From Bacteroidales bacterium (lineage in GTDB: Bacteria > Bacteroidota > Bacteroidia > Bacteroidales > Muribaculaceae), in contig CAAEIL010000250.1 in the NCBI GenBank assembly GCA_900755985.1, positions 1 through 26,381 of the forward strand: DNA of 26,381 bases, given 5' to 3'. Position 1 is the stretch's first letter, and each line of letters begins with the position of its first letter. Shown here piece after piece: positions 14,897-22,749 of this stretch. The notes under the pieces were generated by a model that had not been told where the DNA came from, searched no databases, and saw only the letters and a program-made list of their open reading frames with translations. The position numbers and the translations under genes were made by a program.

Positions 14897-16204
14897 TCAG
14901 CCGCCGAAGTTGTCGTAGTGGATGGCCGAGGGGTCGACGCCGAGGCTGTCGAGCATTCCGGTGACGGCTTTGCTCATCGGACCGGGGCCGCACATGTAGT
15001 ATTCGATGTCTTCGGGGGCATCATGGTCCTTAAGATAGGTGTCGTACATGACTTGATGCACGAAACCGGCTGTGTACTTGACGCCGGCGGCATCGGCAGC
15101 CGGGTCGGGCCGGTCGAGGGCCAGATGGAAGTGGAAGTTGGGGAAATCTTTTTCGAGCTGCAAGAAATCCTGAAGATAGAAAACCTCATTGAGGGCACGG
15201 GCTCCGTAGAAATAATGCATCTCACGGTCACGGGTATTGAGTGTGCGCGTCATGTGCATAATCTGTGCGCGCAAGGGAGCCATTCCGGCGCCACCACCTA
15301 CCCATATCATCTCGGCTTTCGATTCGAAATTGGGATGGAAATCGCCGTAAGGGCCTGACATAATGACTTTGTCGCCGGGCTTCAAAGTAAAGATGTACGA
15401 CGAGGCTATACCGGGCATGACGTCCTGGAATCCGACCTGAGGCTTGGGTTTGAAAGGCGGAGTGGCAATGCGCACAGTGAGCATTATGCGGTCGCCCTCG
15501 GCAGGATAGTTGGCCATCGAATAGGCGCGGACCGTCTCTTCGTCGTTGTGACATTTCAGACCGAAGAGTCCGAACTTCTGCCATGCCGGCAGATATTCAT
15601 CTCCGATAAGCGCTTTATCGATGTCCTTGTCATAGTCCATCGAATATTTGGGAATACGAATCTGGGCGTACGAGCCGGGGAGGAAGTTCATGTGTTCGCC
15701 TTTGGGCAGGGCTACGATGAATTCTTTAATAAAGGTGGCAACGTTGCGGTTGGATATTACCTCACATTCCCACTCTTTGACGTCGAGTACCGAAGCAGGG
15801 AGCTCGATGGCCATGTCGCCGCGGGCCTTGACCTGACATCCCAGGCGCCAGCCTTCTTTCTGTTCGCGGCGCGTAAAGTGTACTGCCTCGGTGGGCAGAA
15901 TTTCGCCGCCGCCCTCGGTGACGCGCACGCGGCACTGGCCGCACGAGCCTTTGCCACCGCAGGCCGATGCCAGATGTATTCCATCCTCGGCCAGTCCGGT
16001 AAGCAGAGAAGCGCCTGCGGGCACCGAAACTTTTTTTTCGCCGTTGATAGTGACGGTGACGTTGCCCGACGAGACAAGGAAGTGCTTGGCTATCATTAAT
16101 ATTGCCACCAGCAGGAGCACTATGACCAGAAATATAGCCACTGTGGTGAGGACAGTAAGCTGGGTGCCTGCCACGGCCGGTATCATTGCTTGAATATTTG
16201 TCAT
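14897..16204 (-). CDS. nqrF: Na+-translocating NADH:quinone reductase subunit F
   Basis: NqrF is the electron-entry subunit: it oxidises NADH and passes electrons through FAD and a 2Fe-2S cluster. The 435-residue protein has one N-terminal membrane helix (about 17-39), a ferredoxin domain with cysteines C82, C88, C91 and C123 (C-x5-C-x2-C-x31-C), an FAD-binding segment R-A-Y-S-M-A-N-Y, and NADH-binding motifs G-G-G-A-G-M-A-P-L-R and C-G-P-G-P-M, ending D-N-F-G-G. It is the last gene of the operon, 36 nt after nqrE and just before the two-way terminator. All cofactor-binding residues seem intact. Confidence 0.97.
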   Translation of the reverse strand: MTNIQAMIPAVAGTQLTVLTTVAIFLVIVLLLVAILMIAKHFLVSSGNVTVTINGEKKVSVPAGASLLTGLAEDGIHLASACGGKGSCGQCRVRVTEGGGEILPTEAVHFTRREQKEGWRLGCQVKARGDMAIELPASVLDVKEWECEVISNRNVATFIKEFIVALPKGEHMNFLPGSYAQIRIPKYSMDYDKDIDKALIGDEYLPAWQKFGLFGLKCHNDEETVRAYSMANYPAEGDRIMLTVRIATPPFKPKPQVGFQDVMPGIASSYIFTLKPGDKVIMSGPYGDFHPNFESKAEMIWVGGGAGMAPLRAQIMHMTRTLNTRDREMHYFYGARALNEVFYLQDFLQLEKDFPNFHFHLALDRPDPAADAAGVKYTAGFVHQVMYDTYLKDHDAPEDIEYYMCGPGPMSKAVTGMLDSLGVDPSAIHYDNFGG

Positions 16205-16240
16205 TTTGGCTTAAGTTTTCAGTTGATTATGCCCGGAGGC

Positions 16241-16858
16241 TTAGATTTTGATGCCAAGGAAGCTCATGAAGGCAATTCCCATAAGAGCGGTGATAATGAA
16301 CGTAATGCCGATGCCACGCAGCGGACGCGGAATATTGGCATGCTGCTGCAGGCGTTCGCGTATCGCGGCTATACCGACAATTGCCAGCAGCCATCCAATA
16401 CCCCAGCCGAGTCCGGCGCAGACGGCGGTGCCGACTCCGGGGAACTCTCGCTGCTCCATGAATAACGAGCCGCCGAGAATGGCGCAGTTGACGGCAATGA
16501 GGGGCAGAAAGATTCCCAACGAGGCGTACAGCGAAGGCGAGAAGCGTTCGACGGCCATCTCGACAAGCTGGGTCATCGATGCTATGACGGCGATGAACAT
16601 TATCAGCGACAGAAAGCTAAGGTCGACATCGGCGTATTCGGCGCCGAGCCAGCTCAGAGCGCCGGCTTTGAGAACGTATGTTTCGAGAAGGTAGTTGACA
16701 GGCAGCGAAACGGCAAGCATGAATGTCACGGCGATGCCGAGACCGAAGGCTGTCTTTACGTTCTTTGACACTGCCAGAAATGAACACATGCCTAAGAAGT
16801 AGGCGAATATCATGTTGTCGACAAATATCGACCGGATGAATATGTTGAAGTTTTCCAC
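16241..16858 (-). CDS. nqrE: Na+-translocating NADH:quinone reductase subunit E
   Basis: The 205-residue integral membrane subunit has six hydrophobic segments and belongs to the NqrD/NqrE/RnfA/RnfE family. C25 (G-M-C-S-F) and C125 (V-N-C-A-I-L-G-G) occupy the positions that hold an iron centre between NqrD and NqrE in the membrane. The start is GTG at 16858-16856, chosen because M/V-E-N-F-N-I-F-I-R-S-I-F-V-D-N matches the usual N-terminus. It lies 67 nt after nqrD, the widest gap inside the operon. Confidence 0.95.
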   Translation of the reverse strand: MENFNIFIRSIFVDNMIFAYFLGMCSFLAVSKNVKTAFGLGIAVTFMLAVSLPVNYLLETYVLKAGALSWLGAEYADVDLSFLSLIMFIAVIASMTQLVEMAVERFSPSLYASLGIFLPLIAVNCAILGGSLFMEQREFPGVGTAVCAGLGWGIGWLLAIVGIAAIRERLQQHANIPRPLRGIGITFIITALMGIAFMSFLGIKI

Positions 16859-16925
16859 CTTGCGGATGTTTTTTTGTTTCTATAATGCGGTGATTCGGTA
16901 TTTGATTTATTGGTGGTACCGATGT

Positions 16926-17549
16926 TTAGTTCGTAATGTCCTTGTTGTACGAGCGGTGAATCCAGATAACGCAGGCAACAACTATCAGGGCCATGGGAGG
17001 CAGTATCATCAAGCCGTTGTTCTGGTATCCGGCGTCGTAGAAGCATTGGGGAATTACCTGGAATCCGAAAAGCGTTCCGCTACCGAGAAGTTCGCGCACG
17101 GTGGCCACGATGATAAGAATTATGGTATAGCCAATGCCGTTGCCGACGCCGTCGAGGAATGCCGGCCACGGGCGGTTGGACATTGCGAAGGCTTCGAGAC
17201 GCCCCATCAGTATGCAGTTGGTGATTATCAGACCGATGAAGACTGACAGCTGACGCGCAACGTCATAAGCGTAGGCACGCAGAAATTGTTCGACGACGAC
17301 AACAAGCGCAGCAACGACTACAAGTTGTACAATGATACGGATACTTGTCGGTATGGTATTTCGTATCAACGATATAATAACATTAGAGAAAGCCAGGACG
17401 GCGATAACCGAGAGACCCATTACCAACGCGGGCTCAAGATTGGCCGTGACTGCGAGGCACGAACAGATGCCCAGCACCTGAACTATCACCGGATTGTCTT
17501 TTGACAGCGGATTAAAGAATATCTGTCGGTTTTTGATTTTTTCGGACAT
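16926..17549 (-). CDS. nqrD: Na+-translocating NADH:quinone reductase subunit D
   Basis: The 207-residue membrane protein is homologous to NqrE, with six hydrophobic segments. C29 (G-I-C-S-C) and C112 (I-T-N-C-I-L-M-G-R) match the cysteines that share the NqrD/NqrE iron-sulfur centre in the Vibrio enzyme. It starts 20 nt after nqrC. Its cytoplasmic head (1-18) precedes the conserved N-P-V-I-V-Q-V-L-G segment. Together with NqrE it carries electrons across the membrane within the pump. Confidence 0.95.
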   Translation of the reverse strand: MSEKIKNRQIFFNPLSKDNPVIVQVLGICSCLAVTANLEPALVMGLSVIAVLAFSNVIISLIRNTIPTSIRIIVQLVVVAALVVVVEQFLRAYAYDVARQLSVFIGLIITNCILMGRLEAFAMSNRPWPAFLDGVGNGIGYTIILIIVATVRELLGSGTLFGFQVIPQCFYDAGYQNNGLMILPPMALIVVACVIWIHRSYNKDITN

Positions 17550-17569
17550 GGTCGCGTATGTTTTTTGCT

Positions 17570-18298
17570 TTATTGCTTGTTATCGTTATTTCTCGGCGCT
17601 TTTCCCTTAAGGAAGGCCTCGTAAGGCTTCAGGCAGTTGGCGAGCATGGCGGCGACGCCTTTCGACGTAATGGTACCTCCCGAGACGCCGTTGACATATT
17701 CGCCGCCGGTATCGGGTTTCATGCCTTTTTTGACAACAGTGACGGGGATATAACCGTTGTCGGTGAACATGTGTTTGCCGTCAAATTGGTCGCTGAACGC
17801 CGGCTCCTCGATACGGGCGCCCAGTCCGGGCGTCTCGCCCTGATGCGAAAAATATGCGCCATATATCGTGCTGCCGTCGGCGTCAATGGCAACATAGCCC
17901 CAAATCGGGCCCCAGAGGCCGGCGCCGTATACCGGCAGTATATATTTGAGACCTTTGCCGGGAACTGTACATTCGTAGACCGGCAGAAGTCGTTCGGATT
18001 CGGGAAGTTTGGCTTGCTCTGCGACATTGACAGCGAAGGCATCGCCATCAACTTTCTTGCCTGCAGCATCGACGATATACTGCTTCTTGATGCAATTATC
18101 AAAAAAGCCGACGACGTCATTGTCGGGAGCCACCATGTGTACGGAGGCCAGAATCTGTTTCATCTTATCGGCATCGGCATTCTGCTGCTGACGGTCTTTT
18201 AGCGACATATAGGTGAAAGCCAGACCGGTGCCGACAACAATAATGATGACGGCGATATATATAAATGTATACGGTATGGAATTTTTATTGATTTTCAT
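17570..18298 (-). CDS. nqrC: Na+-translocating NADH:quinone reductase subunit C
   Basis: The 242-residue protein has one N-terminal membrane helix (about 9-31) and a periplasmic FMN-binding domain. FMN is attached by ApbE through a phosphoester to a threonine; here the site is S-G-G-T209-I-T-S. The usual flavinylation consensus begins with Asp (D-G-x-S/T-G-A-T), but this protein has N203-G-V-S-G-G-T. Other family marks are P-V-Y-G-A-G-L-W-G-P-I-W-G-Y and G-E-T-P-G-L-G-A. It is 21 nt after nqrB and 20 nt before nqrD. No apbE gene is visible in the window. Confidence 0.95.
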   Translation of the reverse strand: MKINKNSIPYTFIYIAVIIIVVGTGLAFTYMSLKDRQQQNADADKMKQILASVHMVAPDNDVVGFFDNCIKKQYIVDAAGKKVDGDAFAVNVAEQAKLPESERLLPVYECTVPGKGLKYILPVYGAGLWGPIWGYVAIDADGSTIYGAYFSHQGETPGLGARIEEPAFSDQFDGKHMFTDNGYIPVTVVKKGMKPDTGGEYVNGVSGGTITSKGVAAMLANCLKPYEAFLKGKAPRNNDNKQ

Positions 18299-18319
18299 TG
18301 TTTCTGAGTCCGTTTCAGA

Positions 18320-19540
18320 TTATTGAGCATTGTCTTGTACCGCACGCAGACGAGCCATGCGACGGCGTACGTTTGCCTGCACGACACAGTAGTCGATGAG
18401 CGGAGCAAAGGCGTTCATCAGCAGCACGGCAAGCATGGCGCCTTCGGGATAACCGGTATTGTAAGTACGTATCAATACAGCGATTACGCCAATAAGGAAG
18501 CCATAAATGAGTTTGCCTGTATTGGTGCGTGCAGCCGTAACCGGATCAGTAGCCATGAATACGATGGCAAAGGCGAAGCCGCCGTACAGCAGTTGGTCAA
18601 CAGGCGCCAGATGGCTGACAGGATAGCTGTCCGAGGCAAAGATGTTGGCTATCCAGCCCATGAGCAGAGCGCCGACAACGCCCGAAAGCATTATGCGCCA
18701 CGAAGCTATGCGGCAAAACAGCAATATGGCCGCACCTATGAGTATGCATATTACCGATGTCTCGCCAAACGAACCGGGAATAAGGCCTACAAAAGCGTCC
18801 CAGGCGCTGACGGGATTGCCGGCAGGACCCGTAAGCGCGAAGCTTGCTCCGGTCGACGAAGCCATCTCGCCAAGAGGAGTTGCACAGGTATAGCCATCGG
18901 CGCAGACCGGACCATAGCCGAACATCTGTCCGTCAGCGACAAAAACGCTGTCGCCCGACATCGAAGCCGGGTAGGCAAAAAACAGGAATGCGCGGGCCAC
19001 AAGTGCTACGTTGAATATGTTATAGCCGGTGCCGCCGAAGACCTCTTTGGCGAAAATGACGGCGAAAGCCGTGGCAACAGCTGTCATCCATAGAGGCGTG
19101 CCCACCGGGAGTATCAGCGGAAGTATTATACCGGTGACAAGAAAGCCTTCCTGGATTTCCTCGCCGCGCATCTGCGCGCACGCAAATTCTATACCCAAAC
19201 CTACGATGTATGTCACAGCTATCGTAGGTACGATGGCCAGGAATCCATAGAACATAAGCTGCCAGAACGGGAATTCCTTAAGGCCGCATGCCAGCCAATG
19301 CTGATAGCCGCAGTTGTACATGCCGAAAAGCAGGCATGGCATCAGAGCCAGCACCACTATAATCATTGTGCGTTTCGAGTCCATGGCATCGTGAACGTGG
19401 ACACCGAGCTTACCCGAAGTATTGCGCGGCGTAAAAAGGAAGGTATCAAAACCGTCATACACCGAGCGCAATGCATGCAGGCGGCCTCCGGGCTCGAAGT
19501 TCGGACGCGCCTTGTCCATGAGTTTACGCAGAGATTTCAT
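18320..19540 (-). CDS. nqrB: Na+-translocating NADH:quinone reductase subunit B
   Basis: NqrB is the large membrane subunit that carries covalent FMN and riboflavin and forms the sodium pathway. The 406-residue protein has about ten membrane segments, the family's N-terminal arm (R-K-L-M-D-K-A-R-P-N-F and a following soluble part) and G-T-G-Y-N-I-F-N-V-A-L-V-A-R-A. The expected FMN-threonine is T221, in D-G-Y-T-C-A-T; the glycine of the usual S/T-G-A-T motif is cysteine here. It follows nqrA after 59 nt. Length and neighbours leave no doubt about identity; whether T221 is flavinylated needs an experiment. Confidence 0.95.
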   Translation of the reverse strand: MKSLRKLMDKARPNFEPGGRLHALRSVYDGFDTFLFTPRNTSGKLGVHVHDAMDSKRTMIIVVLALMPCLLFGMYNCGYQHWLACGLKEFPFWQLMFYGFLAIVPTIAVTYIVGLGIEFACAQMRGEEIQEGFLVTGIILPLILPVGTPLWMTAVATAFAVIFAKEVFGGTGYNIFNVALVARAFLFFAYPASMSGDSVFVADGQMFGYGPVCADGYTCATPLGEMASSTGASFALTGPAGNPVSAWDAFVGLIPGSFGETSVICILIGAAILLFCRIASWRIMLSGVVGALLMGWIANIFASDSYPVSHLAPVDQLLYGGFAFAIVFMATDPVTAARTNTGKLIYGFLIGVIAVLIRTYNTGYPEGAMLAVLLMNAFAPLIDYCVVQANVRRRMARLRAVQDNAQ

Positions 19541-19599
19541 TGTTTATGTTTTATGATTGGTTCGTTTCAAGAAATAATAAATCGATATGGCTACGGAAG

Positions 19600-20943
19600 T
19601 CAGGACAGCTCGTTGCGCATATATTCAAGTCCTTCGCGGACAATCTGCTGGTAAGGGACCTTAGACGAATCTATGCACTCGGCCAAAGCGAAGTCCTCGG
19701 GGGCCACCTCATAGGCGCCCAGAGCCTCCATGCGGTCGATATCCCGGGCGTTGAAAGCCTTGATGAGATATTCGCCCATGATGTCCATCGGAAGTACCTT
19801 GTCGATAAGTCCCGACATAATCATGGCGCGGCGTCCGCCCAGAATACGGGCATCGGGATTGAAAACCTTGCGCAGGAAGTGTCCGGGAAAAGAAGGATTG
19901 ATACTCATCTTGGCGGACGAGAGTGACGCCCACCCCATGAATTCGTCCACATCGTCGCCTTCGGGAATAACCGTCACCTGTGTGTAGGGCCAGCGCAGAT
20001 AACCGTCCAGCTCGACTTTGACACCGGTCAGGACATTACCGCTGATTATGCGGTGGTGCTTGTCGCCATTGTTGTCATCGGCATCGATGCGCTCGGCCAC
20101 AAGTTCGGTGATCGAAGCGCCTGCGACGGTACGTATCATTGTGGGACGCAACAGGGCACTGCCGCAGACAGCCACCTTTGTGGTCCAGTCTACAGCACCG
20201 GTGCGCAGTAATGAGCCTATGCGGACAAGCGTACGCGCAGACATTGTCCACACGACCTCTCCTTTATTGACAGGGCGGATGTTGGCAATCTGCACGCCGA
20301 CGTTTCCTGCCGGATGCGGGCCTTTGACTTCGGTCATCACTGCACCGCCGACAGTGCGGCCGTCAAACTGACCGCTTCGATGGCTAATATAAATATGTTC
20401 GCGCGCGATAAGACTCAGAGCTTTCACGGCGAGTTCCATATCGGCGATGTCGGCATCGTCGAAAGTCTCGATGGGCATCAGAGGCGCACTGTCAAAAGCA
20501 GTGACAAAAATATCGCGCACGACATCATCGGGATGCGGAACGATGTCAAAAGGACGACGGCGCATCATTGCCAGAAGACCGCTCTCGGCAAGAAGCGTAA
20601 CCAATGTATCACGGTCGGCGAACGCCGTGTCAAACTTAGCCGAATCACCGGACTTGTCGGCCGTAAGCTTGACGCAGATGATACGACGCCGCTCGCCGCG
20701 GACAACATCCGTGACCGTTCCGGAGACAGGCGACGTCAGCTTTATTTGGCCGAAAGCTTTGTCATGAAGCAGCGGAGAGCCTGCGGCAACTTTATCGCCC
20801 GGCCGAACGTCGGCTTTCGGGACAAAGCCCGGAAAATCCCCGGGATAAACAGCGACATGCTCCGAATTGACGCCGACGCAGGTCGCATCGCAGATAGCGC
20901 CGGCAATTCTGAGGTCAAGACCTCGCTTAATACATATACTCAT
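19600..20943 (-). CDS. nqrA: Na+-translocating NADH:quinone reductase subunit A
   Basis: NqrA is the cytoplasmic subunit associated with quinone reduction. The 447-residue protein starts with the typical barrel-sandwich region (I-K-R-G-L-D-L-R-I-A-G, then Y-P-G-D-F-P-G-F-V-P-K and P-V-S-G-T-V), has H-I-Y-I-S-H-R-S-G-Q and G-P-H-P-A-G-N-V-G (both family hallmarks) and ends with the E-P-E-like segment Y-E-V-A-P-E-D-F-A-L-A-E-C-I-D-S-S-K-V. It is the first gene of nqrABCDEF. The leader upstream is about 200 nt long. Confidence 0.96.
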   Translation of the reverse strand: MSICIKRGLDLRIAGAICDATCVGVNSEHVAVYPGDFPGFVPKADVRPGDKVAAGSPLLHDKAFGQIKLTSPVSGTVTDVVRGERRRIICVKLTADKSGDSAKFDTAFADRDTLVTLLAESGLLAMMRRRPFDIVPHPDDVVRDIFVTAFDSAPLMPIETFDDADIADMELAVKALSLIAREHIYISHRSGQFDGRTVGGAVMTEVKGPHPAGNVGVQIANIRPVNKGEVVWTMSARTLVRIGSLLRTGAVDWTTKVAVCGSALLRPTMIRTVAGASITELVAERIDADDNNGDKHHRIISGNVLTGVKVELDGYLRWPYTQVTVIPEGDDVDEFMGWASLSSAKMSINPSFPGHFLRKVFNPDARILGGRRAMIMSGLIDKVLPMDIMGEYLIKAFNARDIDRMEALGAYEVAPEDFALAECIDSSKVPYQQIVREGLEYMRNELS

Positions 20944-21153
20944 CTCTTAAAACTAAGATTCATCTTTACAGAACAAGAATCATCATGACACGACTTGACG
21001 ACGCACGCCACAGCCCGACATGCCACATCCGGCATATCCAGGGTATGCCCGTTATCTGCTTAAAAACATGTGATGCGCAGACACACCGGCCGCACAGGCG
21101 GCAATCAAGTAATATCAAAAAGCGTCCGGAGCCCTTCGGCCCTAACACAAGCG
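20944..21153 (-). other. nqr operon leader
   Basis: About 200 nt between the possible -7 box and nqrA. It is GC-rich and can form several hairpins (for example GGCATA/TATGCC near 21030-21050). A 60-codon GTG-initiated frame (21148 to 20966), rich in Cys and Trp, runs through it, but I do not find enough support to call it a gene. Confidence 0.35.
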
Positions 21154-21161
21154 CAAAATTA
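21154..21161 (-). promoter_or_regulatory. Possible -7 box of the nqr operon promoter
   Basis: TAATTTTG on the minus strand matches TAnnTTTG exactly. A TTTG exists at 21192-21189, but the spacing is 27 nt, longer than the normal 19-21 nt. The promoter assignment is therefore tentative. Confidence 0.35.
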
Positions 21162-21498
21162 GTACAAATATTTTAAAGAATTTATACACAAAGCAAAAAC
21201 GAATGTTAAAAAAATGCAAGTCCACAAGCTTCACGACAGCTCTCTTACGCCACAGCGCTTCACATTGCCGATTTACACACCACAGGTAGGCGACGGCTAC
21301 GTATTCCTGAACCATCCAAGGCTTATCGGAACAAATGTAATATTAGCACTTGCTACCAATAAGCGCCAAAATATTAAATATATTTTCAAGCATTCATATT
21401 CTCAAACGATATTTAAGATAAAACACTCATTTCATTAATGAATAAAACTTAAAAAAATGACGCAGCCCGCACGGGCAGTGCATTTTCTTGAAAAAAAA
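21162..21498. other. Divergent intergenic region nqrA/exbB
   Basis: About 340 nt, mostly AT-rich. The only structure seen is the small GC hairpin at 21465-21476. A 74-codon frame (21214-21438, plus) lacks promoter and family resemblance and is treated as chance. Confidence 0.4.
21465..21486. terminator. Terminator-like hairpin without an assigned gene
   Basis: GCCC (21465-21468) pairs with GGGC (21473-21476), extended by CGCA/TGC bases, with ATTTTCTTG after it on the plus strand and TCATTTTTTT after it on the minus strand. No annotated gene ends here in either direction, so it could close an unrecognised small RNA or be fortuitous. Confidence 0.3.
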
Positions 21499-21530
21499 TT
21501 TTGCACATTAGAAAACAAATGATAATTTTG
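21499..21530 (+). promoter_or_regulatory. Promoter of the exbB-exbD-exbD-tonB operon
   Basis: TTTTG (21499-21503), a 19-nt spacer and TAATTTTG (21523-21530) make a textbook Bacteroidetes promoter. Transcription should start near 21537, leaving a leader of about 300 nt before exbB. Confidence 0.85.
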
Positions 21531-21634
21531 CAACAATATTGGATGCCATGAAACAAACATTGACTTAAATCCGAACATTAGCCTGAAATGATAAATCGGC
21601 GGCTCAAAGGCACAAAAAGTCCAAGAGAAGCACG

Positions 21635-21772
21635 ATGTCTCCCAAAATAAAAACAAGGCCCGGCTTTCAAAAGCCATCCAAGTATGAGACAACGGCCCTG
21701 AAAGCAGTGAGCCACTTCAGCTCGGCAAGCCAAGTCAAAGTCATCCGCGCAAAGTCCAAGCGCAATCCATAG
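21635..21772 (+). CDS. Candidate 45-residue basic small protein in the exbB leader
   Basis: Between the promoter and exbB an ATG frame of 45 codons ends in TAG at 21770-21772. A purine-rich AAGAGAAG lies 4 nt before the ATG. The product is strongly basic (about a quarter Lys/Arg, for example K-P-S-K-Y-E-T-T-A-L-K-A-V and V-I-R-A-K-S-K-R-N-P) with no membrane segment, signal or cysteine. I recognise no family. It could be a real small protein, an upstream frame that modulates exbB translation, or chance; its position in a long, strongly transcribed leader is the main reason to list it. Confidence 0.3.
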   Translation: MSPKIKTRPGFQKPSKYETTALKAVSHFSSASQVKVIRAKSKRNP

Positions 21773-21839
21773 AGTAAACATCAAATAACTAATAAACAAA
21801 CCATTAACAAATTTCTAATTTTTCAACCAAACAAAAATT

Positions 21840-22697
21840 ATGGAAGCTCAAAAGCCTAATGTTGCAGCCGCCAAACCCGCTGCAAAGCCCGCCGCAAAGC
21901 CCGCTACCCAGAAAGCTAAAAAATCGAATGCCCCCGGCATCAAAAACGCATCTTGGGTAATCGTTATCTGCGCAATTGTCGCCATCTGCCTGTTCATCTT
22001 CTGGTTCGGTGCCGATTTCCACTTCAACGAAGACGGCGCACCCCAAGACTTCTGGGGAACTATCTACAAAGGCGGTGTCATCGTGCCTGTGCTCCAGACA
22101 CTGTTCCTCACCGTTATCGTCCTCGCCGTAGAACGCGGTATCGCCCTTTCGGCAGCTAAAGGCAAAGGCAACATCGCCAAATTTGTCGCCGGTGTTAAAA
22201 AATGCCTTGAGAAAAAAGACATCGAAGGTGCTAAAAACCTCTGCAAAAAACAGCAGGGTTCTGTTGCCGCCGTTGTTGCCGCCGCTCTCGTTCGCTACGA
22301 AGAAATGGACAAAAACACCGTTCTGACCAAAGAACAGAAAATCACAACCCTTCAGAAAGAAGTTGAAGAAGCAACCGCACTTGAAATGCCCGCTCTCCAG
22401 CAGAACCTCCCCATCGTCGCTACCATGACAACTCTTGGTACTCTCGTCGGTCTGCTCGGTACCGTTATGGGTATGATCAAATCGTTCCAGGCTCTTGGTG
22501 CCGGCGGCGGTTCGGTCGACTCAATGGAACTTTCGGTTGGTATTTCCGAGGCCCTTGTCAACACCGCCTTCGGTATCGCAACCGGTGCTTTCGCTGTTAT
22601 CTTCTACAACTACTACACCAACAAAATCGATAACCTCACATACGCTATCGACGAAATCGGTTTCTCGATTGTTCAGACATTCGCTGCTACACACTAA
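21840..22697 (+). CDS. exbB: ExbB/TolQ/MotA-family proton-channel protein
   Basis: The 285-residue inner-membrane protein forms the pentameric stator that, with ExbD, uses the ion gradient to energise TonB. It has an Ala/Lys/Pro-rich cytoplasmic head (1-36, repeated A-A-K-P), a first membrane helix (about 39-59), a second (about 79-100), a long cytoplasmic helical part, and the conserved pair of C-terminal helices with T-L-G-T-L-V-G-L-L-G-T-V-M-G-M-I and L-V-N-T-A-F-G-I-A-T-G. It leads a four-gene operon with two exbD genes and tonB. exbB is preferred to tolQ because tonB is in the same operon and no tolA/tolB/pal gene is present. Confidence 0.92.
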   Translation: MEAQKPNVAAAKPAAKPAAKPATQKAKKSNAPGIKNASWVIVICAIVAICLFIFWFGADFHFNEDGAPQDFWGTIYKGGVIVPVLQTLFLTVIVLAVERGIALSAAKGKGNIAKFVAGVKKCLEKKDIEGAKNLCKKQQGSVAAVVAAALVRYEEMDKNTVLTKEQKITTLQKEVEEATALEMPALQQNLPIVATMTTLGTLVGLLGTVMGMIKSFQALGAGGGSVDSMELSVGISEALVNTAFGIATGAFAVIFYNYYTNKIDNLTYAIDEIGFSIVQTFAATH

Positions 22698-22749
22698 TCC
22701 CGACTTACAGGTTTAATCTTCATTATCAACAAATTAAAAACTTGTAAAT

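Noticed and set aside
16859..16925. 67-nt gap between nqrD and nqrE considered as a site for an internal promoter.
   Set aside because: No TAnnTTTG box with a matching -33 element was found on the minus strand; it seems to be ordinary spacing.
20966..21148. 60-codon Cys/Trp-rich GTG frame upstream of nqrA.
   Set aside because: No family resemblance and it begins at or before the likely transcription start. Kept only as part of the leader observation.
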